Assembly (NCBI GenBank): GCA_018713375.1
Contig: DVOV01000020.1
Span: 1 to 8,351, forward strand
Length of the DNA stretch: 8,351 nucleotides
DNA from: Candidatus Scatomorpha stercorigallinarum
GTDB taxonomy: Bacteria; Bacillota_A; Clostridia; Oscillospirales; Oscillospiraceae
Direction of reading: 5' to 3'
The position numbers were made by a program, and so were the translations under genes. Under the pieces are notes generated by a model. That model was not told where the DNA came from, made no database searches, and saw only the letters and a list, made by a program, of their open reading frames with translations. Each line of letters starts with the position of its first letter. Position 1 is the first letter of the stretch. Below are positions 1-6,359 of the stretch, one piece after another.

Positions 1-3
1 GTG

Positions 4-32
4 TTGACAATGCCATTCGCCGCTGTTAGAAT
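4..32 (+). promoter_or_regulatory. Promoter of the four-gene operon
   Basis: A perfect -35 box TTGACA (4-9) is followed after a 17-base spacer by TAGAAT (27-32), a one-mismatch -10 box. Transcription would start near base 39-40, giving a leader of about 60 bases before the first gene. It is the strongest promoter-like sequence in the window and explains transcription of the genes from 99 onward. It was identified by eye only. Confidence 0.8.
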
Positions 33-36
33 GGCA
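11..36. promoter_or_regulatory. Inverted repeat overlapping the -10 box (candidate operator)
   Basis: TGCCATTC (11-18) and GAATGGCA (29-36) form a perfect 8-bp inverted repeat with a 10-base spacer. The right arm overlaps the -10 box and the left arm lies between the -35 and -10 boxes. A dimeric regulator bound here would block RNA polymerase. No cognate protein can be assigned from sequence. It is distinct from the CG-centred palindrome at 45-56. Confidence 0.45.
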
Positions 37-39
37 GCG

Positions 40-60
40 TTAGATTAATCGATTAACTAA
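40..60. promoter_or_regulatory. CG-centred palindrome, candidate LacI-family operator
   Basis: TTAATCGATTAA (45-56) is a perfect 12-bp palindrome. It is flanked by TTAG (40-43) and CTAA (57-60), which extend the symmetry apart from one extra A at 44. LacI-family proteins typically bind palindromes with a central CG, where the hinge-helix leucine intercalates. The site falls at about +6 to +17 of the predicted transcript, a classic repressor position. The LacI-type gene at 4389 is the obvious candidate partner, but this link is inferred. Confidence 0.55.
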
Positions 61-76
61 GGCGCGACTGCGCCTT
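59..76 (+). other. Small leader hairpin
   Basis: AAGGCGC (59-65) and GCGCCTT (70-76) form a 7-bp stem with a GACT tetraloop in the 5' leader of the operon, ending 11 bases before the ribosome binding site. Only a weak T-rich stretch follows, so it is a poor terminator. It may be an mRNA-stabilising stem or a protein site. Its core resembles the palindrome at 7036-7049 before sdaAB. Confidence 0.4.
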
Positions 77-98
77 CCCTTTAATTGAAAGGAGCGGT

Positions 99-1541
99 AT
101 GATGAAGCAGCCCGCCGGCAGATACAGCAGCGAGCAGATGGAAGAATACCTCGGCTACCGCGCGCCCGCCCGTCCCGTGCGCTTTTGCAGCGTGGACCTG
201 CGCGACGGCCAGCAGTCCCAGATCGCCACGCGCATGACGACGCAGGACGTGGTCAGCGTGCTGGGCAAGATGGACGCTCTCGGCTTTGACAGCATCGAGA
301 TGTGGGGCGGCGCCACCTTTGACGCGGCGCTGCGCTTCCTCGGCGAGAACCCCTTCGACCGCCTGCGTCTGGCGAAAAAGGCCGCGCCCAACACCCCGCT
401 GCGGATGCTGCTGCGCGGGCAGAACATCGTCGGCTACCGCCAGTACGCGGACGACGTCGTCACGCGCTTCGTGGAGGCCGCGGCGGAGGCCGGGCTCGAC
501 ATTTTCCTCATTTTTGACGGCCTGATGGACACGCGCAACTGCCGCACGGCCATGGAGGCCGCCCTCAAGTGCGGCAAGCGGGTGGAGTGCAACCTGCTCT
601 ACACCACCAGCCCCGCGCACGACGACGCGCTCTACTGCGACGTGGCGAAGCGTTTCGTGGACATGGGCGCCTCGGCCATCCACCTGGAGGACATGGCCGG
701 CATGAAGGACCCCGTGTCCACCTTCCTCACCGTGCGCGCGCTGAAAAAGGCCGTGGACGTGCCTATCCACTTCCACGCGCACAGCACCGGCGGCATGGCC
801 GACCTCTGCTACTGGGAGGCCGTCCGCGCGGGCGCGGAGGTCATCGACACGGACTTCTCCGCCTTCTGCCTGGGCACGGCCCACCCGCCGCTGGAGAGCA
901 TGCTGATCGCCTTTTCCGGCACGCCCTACGCCGCGGAGATGGACATGGGCCTGATCGCGGAGATCAACGGCCAGCTCAAGGAGATAAAGGCCAAATACGG
1001 CCAGTACCAGAGCAAGTTCACCGGCGTGGACACCTCCGTGCTGCAGCACCAGATCCCCGGCGGGATGCTCTCCAACATGGAGAGCCAGCTGCGCGAGATG
1101 CACGCTTACGACCGCCTGCCGGAGGTGCTCGCGGAGGTCTCCCGCGTGCACGAGGAGTTCGGCTATCCCCCGCTGGGGACGCCGTTCAGCCAGATCGTCG
1201 GCACGCAGGCGACGATGAACGTCATCCAGGGCGAGCGCTACAAGATCGTGCCCAAGGAGAGCCGCGCCTACATGCGCGGCGAGTACGGCCAGTTCCCCGC
1301 GCCCGTGGACGCGGAGATACAGCGGAAGATCATCGGCGGCGAGGAGCCCATCACCTGCCGCCCGGCGGACCTCATCCCCCCCGAGTGGGAAAAGGCCAAA
1401 GCGGAGATCGGCTCCCTGGCGGCGAACGATGAGGAAGTGCTGATGTACGCCCTGTTCCCCGCCGTCGCCCGGCCCTATCTGGAAAAGCGGCGCGCAGGCG
1501 ACGCCTGCCGCGTGAGATATTCGATCGAAAGGAAGGACTAA
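99..1541 (+). CDS. Pyruvate-carboxylase/oxaloacetate-decarboxylase-type carboxyltransferase, biotin-domain-less and lacking the carbamyl-lysine
   Basis: This 480-residue protein aligns by motif along its whole length with the carboxyltransferase half of pyruvate carboxylase subunit B and oxaloacetate decarboxylase alpha (DRE-TIM barrel). Visible signatures are RDGQQS (35-40, metal-ligand Asp36 and pyruvate-site Gln39), WGGATFD (69-75), MLLRGQN (103-109, pyruvate-binding Arg106), YTTSP (168-172), the HxH metal pair (His226, His228), the catalytic Thr260, IPGGMLSN (319-326) and SQIVGTQA (364-371). Two features are odd. The family's carbamylated metal-binding lysine, in KDMAG, is Glu197 here (LEDMAG). 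The chain also ends without the C-terminal biotinyl domain and its MKM motif. It may therefore decarboxylate or cleave a 2-oxo acid without biotin, or work with a biotin carrier encoded elsewhere. AAAGGAG at 88-94 suits either ATG 99 or, with better spacing, ATG 102. It is the first gene of an operon with a small decarboxylase-fold gene and a 2-hydroxycarboxylate transporter. The family is certain; the reaction is not. Confidence 0.88.
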   Translation: MMKQPAGRYSSEQMEEYLGYRAPARPVRFCSVDLRDGQQSQIATRMTTQDVVSVLGKMDALGFDSIEMWGGATFDAALRFLGENPFDRLRLAKKAAPNTPLRMLLRGQNIVGYRQYADDVVTRFVEAAAEAGLDIFLIFDGLMDTRNCRTAMEAALKCGKRVECNLLYTTSPAHDDALYCDVAKRFVDMGASAIHLEDMAGMKDPVSTFLTVRALKKAVDVPIHFHAHSTGGMADLCYWEAVRAGAEVIDTDFSAFCLGTAHPPLESMLIAFSGTPYAAEMDMGLIAEINGQLKEIKAKYGQYQSKFTGVDTSVLQHQIPGGMLSNMESQLREMHAYDRLPEVLAEVSRVHEEFGYPPLGTPFSQIVGTQATMNVIQGERYKIVPKESRAYMRGEYGQFPAPVDAEIQRKIIGGEEPITCRPADLIPPEWEKAKAEIGSLAANDEEVLMYALFPAVARPYLEKRRAGDACRVRYSIERKD

Positions 1542-1544
1542 TGT

Positions 1545-1931
1545 ATGAAACAGACCGATGAGAGCATGATCGCCCAGTCCCGGGAGGTCATGGCCGAGCT
1601 GAAGGAGATCCGCGGCGGCGAGCTGCTGCCCTTCCACCGCAAGCTGGCCAACGACCCGCAGCTGCTGAAGGCTTTCATGAACGATTTCGTCAGCTGCAAC
1701 CGCGGCGACAACGTCATCCCCAAAAAGTACCGCGAGCTGATGATAATGCTCCTGGGCTGCACCCGCGGCGTGAGCACCACCATCCTGGTGCACGGCAAAA
1801 AGGCCGTCGCCGAGGGCGCCACCATCCAGGAAGTGGGCGAGGCCCTGCGCCTGGCCCTGCTCATCTGCGGCGTCTCCGCCGTCATCCCCGCCGCCGAGCT
1901 CTTTGAGGAGCTGGAGGAAGAAGCCAAGTGA
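1545..1931 (+). CDS. Carboxymuconolactone decarboxylase/AhpD-fold small protein without the CxxC pair
   Basis: This 128-residue, mainly helical protein has the hallmark helix pair of the carboxymuconolactone decarboxylase family: PKKYRELM (59-66), then HGKKAVAEGAT (83-93) and QEVGEALRLALL (95-106). In AhpD-type peroxidase partners a CxxC three residues before the histidine does redox chemistry. Here those positions are Val76 and Thr79, while the family Glu (Glu64) and His (His83) are kept, so disulfide reductase activity is unlikely. A decarboxylase, isomerase or binding role is more plausible. It starts 3 bases after the stop of the carboxyltransferase gene, with GGAAGGA at 1531-1537 as ribosome binding site, so the two are probably translated together and act on the same compound. 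An intrinsic terminator follows. The substrate is unknown. Confidence 0.85.
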   Translation: MKQTDESMIAQSREVMAELKEIRGGELLPFHRKLANDPQLLKAFMNDFVSCNRGDNVIPKKYRELMIMLLGCTRGVSTTILVHGKKAVAEGATIQEVGEALRLALLICGVSAVIPAAELFEELEEEAK

Positions 1932-1936
1932 TCCCG

Positions 1937-1961
1937 GGCGGCCGGGGGGGCCGCCTTTTTT
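1937..1961 (+). terminator. Intrinsic terminator inside the operon
   Basis: GGCGGCC (1937-1943) and GGCCGCC (1949-1955) form a perfect 7-bp G+C stem around a GGGGG loop, followed directly by six T (1956-1961). It lies between the decarboxylase-fold gene and the transporter gene, only about 20 bases before the next start codon. Partial read-through would give more of the two enzymes than of the transporter and the hydrolase. No promoter is visible between it and 1982. Confidence 0.85.
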
Positions 1962-1981
1962 AGAGAAAAGGAGAATCAAAC

Positions 1982-3295
1982 ATGAGTGAGAACAAACAAT
2001 CGCGCCTTCCGGCGCTGAGGGACTTCCAGTTCATGGGCATCCCTCTCGCCATGTACGCCGTCATCTGCGTCATCCTCTGGGTGAGCATGGGCTTCGGCTG
2101 GCTCGGCAACAGCTACTTCACGCTGTTCATCTTCCTGCTGTCCATCGCCCTGCCCCTGCGCTGGATCGGCGACCACACGCCCTTCCTCGGCAAATACGTC
2201 GGCTTCGGCCCCCTGCTGACCATCTTCGGGCCCTCCGTCCTCGTGCTCGTGGGCTACATCACCCCAGAGATGCAGGCGGACATCACCGAGCTGCGCGACA
2301 ACGTGCTGAACCCCACCAACATCGCCATGCTGATGTGCGGCGCGGTGCTCGGCCGGCTTGACCGCAAGCTGCTGATGAAGGCCATACTGCGCTACATCCC
2401 CGTGCTGATACTCTCCATGTTCGCCACCATCGGCGTGGCCTGCCTGGTCGGCCCCCTGCTGGGCTACGACCTCTTCAACTCCCTGGTCGTCTACTCCTTC
2501 CCCATCTTCTCCGGCGGCTCCAGCGGCCCGCTGGTCAGCATACCCGCCATGCTCAATGAGGCCGGCGTGGACGGCGACGCCCTCATCGGCATCATGGTCG
2601 CGGCCATGTCCCTGGCCAACGTGGAAGCCATCGTGCTCTCCGGCGTCCTCGACGCCGTCGGCCGCGTGAAGCCCAGCTGGACCGGCAACGGCAACCTGGT
2701 CCGCACCGGCAAGCAGATCGAGGTCAACACCGAGCACGCCAAGTTCGACGGCAAGATCAGCTCCCTGTTCACCGGCGTGTTCTTCGGCGCGGTGCTCTTC
2801 GCCGTATCCAACGTCATCGCCAACCTGACGTCCTCTTTCATCAACCTCAACTACATCGTCTGGCTGATCATCCTCTGCATCGTCATCAAGATCGTCAACA
2901 TCGTGCCCCAGCGCATCATCGACTGCCTGGCCTGGGCCTCCGACCTGGTCACCGGCCTCTTCCTGCCGGCGATGATGGTCTGCGTCGGCATCACCGCCAT
3001 CGACCTCACCGTCCTGGCCGACGCCATGAGCATCAAGTTCTTCCTCATGGTCACCTGCGTCATCCTCACCTTCGTCATCGCCGCCGGCATCTTCGGCCGC
3101 CTGTTCGGTATGTACCCCATCGAGAGCGCCATCTCCATCGGCTGCTGCTCCTGCGACATCGGCGGCACCGGCGACCTCGTCAACTGCCAGGTCTCCAAGC
3201 GCATGGACCTGTTCCCGTTCGCCAGCATCTCCACCCGCCTCGGCGGCGCGCTGGCCCTGCTGGTGCTCGGCGTCCTCATCCCGATGCTCGTCTGA
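1982..3295 (+). CDS. 2-hydroxycarboxylate transporter (2HCT/CitS-MaeP family)
   Basis: This 437-residue integral membrane protein has about eleven hydrophobic segments and a short charged N-terminus. Two re-entrant-loop signatures of the family are visible. SGGSSGPLVSIPAM (177-190) is in the first half. GGTGD (394-398) comes before the run RMDLFPFASISTRLGG (407-422) near the C-terminus. That second run closely matches the segment that in CitS carries the substrate-binding arginine, here Arg419. Known family members move citrate, malate or related 2-hydroxy-dicarboxylates or tricarboxylates, with Na+ or H+ or in exchange for lactate or acetate. The first loop reads GGSSG rather than the usual GGxG, so specificity may differ. 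It has a good ribosome binding site, AAAAGGAG, about 8 bases before the ATG. It lies downstream of an internal terminator and 21 bases before the hydrolase gene. It probably imports the substrate of the operon enzymes. Confidence 0.9.
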   Translation: MSENKQSRLPALRDFQFMGIPLAMYAVICVILWVSMGFGWLGNSYFTLFIFLLSIALPLRWIGDHTPFLGKYVGFGPLLTIFGPSVLVLVGYITPEMQADITELRDNVLNPTNIAMLMCGAVLGRLDRKLLMKAILRYIPVLILSMFATIGVACLVGPLLGYDLFNSLVVYSFPIFSGGSSGPLVSIPAMLNEAGVDGDALIGIMVAAMSLANVEAIVLSGVLDAVGRVKPSWTGNGNLVRTGKQIEVNTEHAKFDGKISSLFTGVFFGAVLFAVSNVIANLTSSFINLNYIVWLIILCIVIKIVNIVPQRIIDCLAWASDLVTGLFLPAMMVCVGITAIDLTVLADAMSIKFFLMVTCVILTFVIAAGIFGRLFGMYPIESAISIGCCSCDIGGTGDLVNCQVSKRMDLFPFASISTRLGGALALLVLGVLIPMLV

Positions 3296-3316
3296 CAGCG
3301 CAGGAAGGTATAGCAT

Positions 3317-4201
3317 ATGGCGACCATGCTCGACAACGGTGTCCGCGTCCGCTGGCTGAACACGGCCGGCTTCGAGATGGTACTGCCCGGCGGGGCCCAC
3401 CTGCTGGTGGACCCCTGGCTGGACAGCTCGGACGTCTATCCCTTCCCGCTTGAAAAGATCGAGCGCGCGGACTATATCCTGCTCTCGCACGTCCACTTCG
3501 ACCACGCGCAGGACATAGCCGCCATCCTCGCAAAGTTCCCCAAGGCCCGCCTCTTCGTGGGCGACCTCTCCGTGGACGCCCTCTGCCGCGAGCAGCGCGT
3601 CAGCCTGACGAACGTCTACCGCGTACGCCCCGGCGAGGAGTACCAGTTCGACGACGTGAAGATAAACGTCTACGCCGGCCGCCACACGGAAAACGCCCGC
3701 GGCGTCTACCGCCCGGCGGAGTTCGACAGCGACGTGAGCTCGCTCGACAGCCTCACCGGCTGGTATGGCTCCATGGAACTGCAAAACTACCTCATCACCG
3801 CCGCGGACGGCACGCGCGTGCTCGTCTGGGCCGGCCAGACCACGCCCGACCAGAAGTACCGCTTCGCCGGCCTGCGCCCGGACGTCGCCTGCATGCACCT
3901 CAGCCCCAAGCAGGACCCCGAGGTCTTCGCCGGGCTGGTGCAGGCCATCGGCGCGAAGGTGGTCGTCCCGCACCACCACGACCTCACCGAGCCGCTGCTG
4001 CGCTCGCGTCCGGAGCTCATCGACCAGATGCTCCCGCCGGAGGCCAAGGAGGCCTATCTGGTGGACGGCCAGTTCAGCGCGGAGGCCTTCGTCGGCCGCT
4101 TCGCGCAGGTGATAAAAGAGCGCGTCCCCACCGCCGCCATGATGCAGCTGGAGCACCACAAGTGGTACCGCTTCGGCCTGGCGTGGGAGACGCAGGACTG
4201 A
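3317..4201 (+). CDS. Metallo-beta-lactamase-fold hydrolase (UlaG-like), bridging Asp replaced
   Basis: This 294-residue cytoplasmic protein has no signal peptide. It has the metallo-beta-lactamase fold order: VDPWLD (31-36), the zinc motif SHVHFDH (57-63; His58, His60, Asp62, His63), a second-ligand histidine in GRHT (His123), a late strand WAGQTT (171-176), and VVVPHHHD (215-222). In most relatives the late strand reads GDT or GDS and its Asp bridges the two metals. Here that position is Gln174, so metal occupancy or chemistry may differ. The layout is closest to UlaG-type lactonases and phosphodiesterases and the broad 'L-ascorbate lactonase-like' group. It is the last gene of the operon, preceded by AGGAAGG (3302-3308), and followed by a hairpin at 4243. 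It might hydrolyse a lactone or ester form of the imported acid; this is inferred from context. Confidence 0.87.
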   Translation: MATMLDNGVRVRWLNTAGFEMVLPGGAHLLVDPWLDSSDVYPFPLEKIERADYILLSHVHFDHAQDIAAILAKFPKARLFVGDLSVDALCREQRVSLTNVYRVRPGEEYQFDDVKINVYAGRHTENARGVYRPAEFDSDVSSLDSLTGWYGSMELQNYLITAADGTRVLVWAGQTTPDQKYRFAGLRPDVACMHLSPKQDPEVFAGLVQAIGAKVVVPHHHDLTEPLLRSRPELIDQMLPPEAKEAYLVDGQFSAEAFVGRFAQVIKERVPTAAMMQLEHHKWYRFGLAWETQD

Positions 4202-4242
4202 AAACGATTTTACCCTTTCTCTCCTTTCACATTTTGACACGG

Positions 4243-4273
4243 CGCGGGCTGCGGCTGACCACCGCAGCCCGCG
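4243..4273 (+). terminator. Hairpin ending the operon, probable terminator
   Basis: CGCGGGCTGCGG (4243-4254) and CCGCAGCCCGCG (4262-4273) form a perfect 12-bp stem with a 7-base loop, about 40 bases after the hydrolase stop codon. The following TTGTGCTT is only moderately T-rich. Termination is likely but could be incomplete, or the stem may mainly protect the 3' end. Confidence 0.6.
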
Positions 4274-4305
4274 TTGTGCTTCCGCGCCAAAAGTGAAAGC
4301 CGGCA

Positions 4306-4335
4306 TTGACTTTTCACCGCTTTTGGGCGTATGAT
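4306..4335 (+). promoter_or_regulatory. Promoter of the LacI-family gene
   Basis: TTGACT (4306-4311) and TATGAT (4330-4335) are spaced by 18 bases, each one base from consensus. The transcript would begin near 4342, at the foot of the leader hairpin. A weak inverted repeat, GTGAAA (4293-4298) and TTTCAC (4312-4317), flanks the -35 box and could be an operator. The regulator thus has its own promoter, separate from the operon upstream. Confidence 0.7.
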
Positions 4336-4375
4336 AAATGTCGGCCGCCGGGGGCGGCCGCAAATACCGACATTT
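4336..4375 (+). other. Nested, competing hairpins in the LacI-gene leader
   Basis: Two inverted repeats overlap. The inner one is CGGCCGCC (4342-4349) with GGCGGCCG (4353-4360). The outer one is AAATGTCGG (4336-4344) with CCGACATTT (4367-4375). They share 4342-4344, so both cannot form completely. The run TTTTT at 4373-4377 directly precedes the ribosome binding site AAGGAG (4378-4383). The outer pair may instead be a DNA operator around the transcription start, for example for self-repression. Confidence 0.5.
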
Positions 4376-4388
4376 TTAAGGAGCTGCC

Positions 4389-5414
4389 ATGGCCACCATC
4401 TACGACATCGCCAAACTGTGCCAGACCTCGGCCGCCACCGTCTCTTACGTGCTCAACGGCCGCGGGGACGAGCGGCGCATCTCCAAGGCCACACAGGAAA
4501 AGATACTCGCCGCGGCGGAGGCGCTCAATTACCGCCCCAACACCAACGCCAAGCGCCTGAGCACGGACAGCCCGCAGCAGCTGAGCGTCGCCCTCTACTG
4601 GCCCTGGCGTTATTTCGAGCAGCCGATGATCGCCATCATGCGCGCCGTCAACCAGGTGACGCAGCTCCTCTCCGAGCCGCTGGAGGTCAACATCCAGTTC
4701 TACCAGCCGGGCACGCTGCCGGAGCGGCGCGACGCGCTCTCCTCGCAGCTCTACGCCGGCCAGCTGATAGCAGGCGCCTCGCAGAGCGACATGGAGTTCC
4801 TCTCGGGCAGCAGCTTCCTCACGCCCACGGTGCTCGTCAACCGCACGCTGCCGGGCTACCCCTGCGTCACCATCGACCACCGCGCCGCCGGCCGCCGCGC
4901 CTGCGAGCTGATCGCCGCCATCCGCCCGCAGACGGTCGCCACCGTCTGGGAGCACCAGTTCCACGTGGCCACCAACGCCCGCAAGGACGCCTTTGCCGGC
5001 CGCTGGGCGGAGCTGGGGCTGTCGGCGGAGAACAGCGCCTATTTCTGCGAGGCCAGCGCCGAGAGCGGCTATGAGCTGGGCATCAAGCTGGTGCAGAAAA
5101 AGCTCGTCAGCCGCGCCATCTTCTGCAACCAGGAGGAGATCGCCCGCGGGCTGCTGGCCGCGCTGAACGAATTCGGCGTGGCCGTGGGGCGGGACACGCT
5201 GCTGCTGACCACCACCGCCGGCCCCGCCAGCCTCTGCCGTTTCACCTCGCCCTCGCTCAGCACCATCGACCTGAAGATGCAGAGCGTGGCGTCGGAGGCG
5301 CTGAAGCTCTGCCTCAACCTCATCTCCCGCCGCGGCGACCCGAAGGCGCACATCGTCCTCCAGCCGGAGGTCGCCTTCCGCGATTCCTTCCCCGAGCCCG
5401 GCCAGACGAACTGA
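4389..5414 (+). CDS. LacI-family transcriptional regulator
   Basis: This 341-residue protein has a typical LacI N-terminus: TIYDIAKLCQTSAATVSYVL (3-22) is the helix-turn-helix and RISKATQEKILAAAEALNYRPN (30-51) completes the DNA-binding domain. NTNAKRL (51-57) is the hinge helix with its minor-groove leucine. From about residue 64 it continues as a periplasmic-binding-protein-like effector domain (for example VALYWPW, VLVNRTLPGYPCVTIDH). Length is normal for the family. The ATG follows AAGGAG by 5 bases. It lies just after the acid-uptake operon on the same strand but has its own promoter, so it probably represses that operon, with the CG-centred palindrome at 45-56 as a likely site. The effector cannot be read from sequence; an organic acid or a catabolite of it is a reasonable guess. 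Confidence 0.93.
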   Translation: MATIYDIAKLCQTSAATVSYVLNGRGDERRISKATQEKILAAAEALNYRPNTNAKRLSTDSPQQLSVALYWPWRYFEQPMIAIMRAVNQVTQLLSEPLEVNIQFYQPGTLPERRDALSSQLYAGQLIAGASQSDMEFLSGSSFLTPTVLVNRTLPGYPCVTIDHRAAGRRACELIAAIRPQTVATVWEHQFHVATNARKDAFAGRWAELGLSAENSAYFCEASAESGYELGIKLVQKKLVSRAIFCNQEEIARGLLAALNEFGVAVGRDTLLLTTTAGPASLCRFTSPSLSTIDLKMQSVASEALKLCLNLISRRGDPKAHIVLQPEVAFRDSFPEPGQTN

Positions 5415-5451
5415 AATATCCCCCGGCGGAGCACCGCCGGGGGATATTTTT
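5414..5451. terminator. Strong terminator between convergent genes
   Basis: A perfect 16-bp stem pairs 5414-5429 with 5434-5449, around an AGCA loop. On the + strand the right arm ends in TTTTT, giving efficient termination of the LacI-family gene. On the minus strand the hairpin is followed by ATTTC, a weaker U-tract, so it may also end the sdaAB-sdaAA transcript. It fills the 49-base gap between the two convergent genes and overlaps the LacI gene's stop codon. Confidence 0.9.
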
Positions 5452-5463
5452 GCGCTTTTGGGC

Positions 5464-6348
5464 CTACTTTTCCCGCTCGCCGAACACCTGCCGGCGCAGC
5501 AGCTCGCCCGTGGGGGTGACGGCCAGGCCGCCCCGGGCCGTCTCGCGCAGCGAGCTGGGCAGGCTCTCGCCCACGGCGCGCATGGCGTCTATGCACTCGT
5601 CGGCGGGGATCTTGCTTTTGATGCCCGCCAGGGCCATCTCCGCCGCGGCGAAGGCGATCATCACGCCGGAGGCGTTGCGCTTGATGCAGGGTATCTCCAC
5701 CAGCCCCGCCACCGGGTCGCACACCAGCCCCAGCTGGCTCTTGATGGCCATGGCGCAGGCCTCCGCGCACTGCCCCGGCGAGCCGCCCATCAGCTCCGCC
5801 AGGGCCGCCGCCGCCATGGCGGAGGCGCTGCCGCACTCGGCCTGGCAGCCGCCCTCCGCCCCGGCGATGGTCGCGCGTTGGGCGATCACCATGCCGAAGG
5901 CCCCGGCCGTGAAGAGGCTCATCACCGCCGCTTCGCGCGTACACCTGCCCTCCGCCAGCAGGGACGCCACCGTCCCCGGCAATATCCCGCAGGAGCCCGC
6001 CGTGGGCGCGGCCACGATGCGCCCCATGGCGGCGTTGTTCTCGCTCACGGCCAGCGCGCGGGCGATGGAGCGCCCCACGAAGCCGCCGCAGATGCCGCCG
6101 CCGGCGGCGTAGCCCCACATGCGCGCGGCGTCCCCGCCCGTGAGGCCGGAAGCGGAGCGCAGCGCGCCGTCAAGGCCCGTCTTTATGGCCTCCTCCATCA
6201 CCGACAGCCGCCGCTCCATGCGCGCGTAGACCTCAGATGCGTCCAGCTCCAGCTGCTCGGCCTGGTCGGCCAGCACCAGCGCGGAGATGGCCGAGCCGCT
6301 CTCCTCCGCCGCGCGGCAGAGCGCGGACACCGTTTTATATTCAAGCAT
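5464..6348 (-). CDS. sdaAA: L-serine dehydratase, iron-sulfur-dependent, alpha subunit
   Basis: This 294-residue subunit carries the catalytic part of the oxygen-sensitive L-serine dehydratase, which converts L-serine to pyruvate and ammonia in the cytoplasm. Family motifs are SENNAAMG (102-109), PTAGSCGILPG (115-125), GAEGGCQAECGSASAM (163-178) and VCDPVAGLVEIPC (209-221). Cys210 and Cys221, with Cys168 or Cys172, are the expected ligands of the [4Fe-4S] cluster, whose free iron site activates the serine hydroxyl. The start at 6348 is preferred because AGGAGG lies 6 bases upstream. An in-frame ATG 15 bases earlier has no such site. It follows sdaAB by 11 bases and is co-transcribed with it. 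A terminator lies just past the stop. Confidence 0.95.
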   Translation of the reverse strand: MLEYKTVSALCRAAEESGSAISALVLADQAEQLELDASEVYARMERRLSVMEEAIKTGLDGALRSASGLTGGDAARMWGYAAGGGICGGFVGRSIARALAVSENNAAMGRIVAAPTAGSCGILPGTVASLLAEGRCTREAAVMSLFTAGAFGMVIAQRATIAGAEGGCQAECGSASAMAAAALAELMGGSPGQCAEACAMAIKSQLGLVCDPVAGLVEIPCIKRNASGVMIAFAAAEMALAGIKSKIPADECIDAMRAVGESLPSSLRETARGGLAVTPTGELLRRQVFGEREK

Positions 6349-6359
6349 GGCGCACCTCC

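Noticed and set aside
569..1432. Plus-strand frame of 287 codons inside the carboxyltransferase gene
   Set aside because: It is a shifted shadow of the real frame, rich in R, G, P and H, with no ribosome binding site.
1541..1561. ATG at 1541 as start of the second gene
   Set aside because: That frame stops after six codons. ATG 1545 has the long frame and correct spacing from GGAAGGA.
81..1979. Open minus-strand frame of 632 codons opposite the first two genes
   Set aside because: It is antisense to two well-recognised proteins and its translation is a low-complexity mix rich in A, G, H, R, V and L, with no family motif. Long antisense frames are expected where third codon positions are mostly G or C.
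1976..4363. Open minus-strand frame of 795 codons opposite the transporter and hydrolase genes
   Set aside because: It crosses two real genes and their gap, is dominated by D, E, G, A, V and H repeats typical of antisense G+C-rich DNA, and lacks a convincing start region or homology signature.
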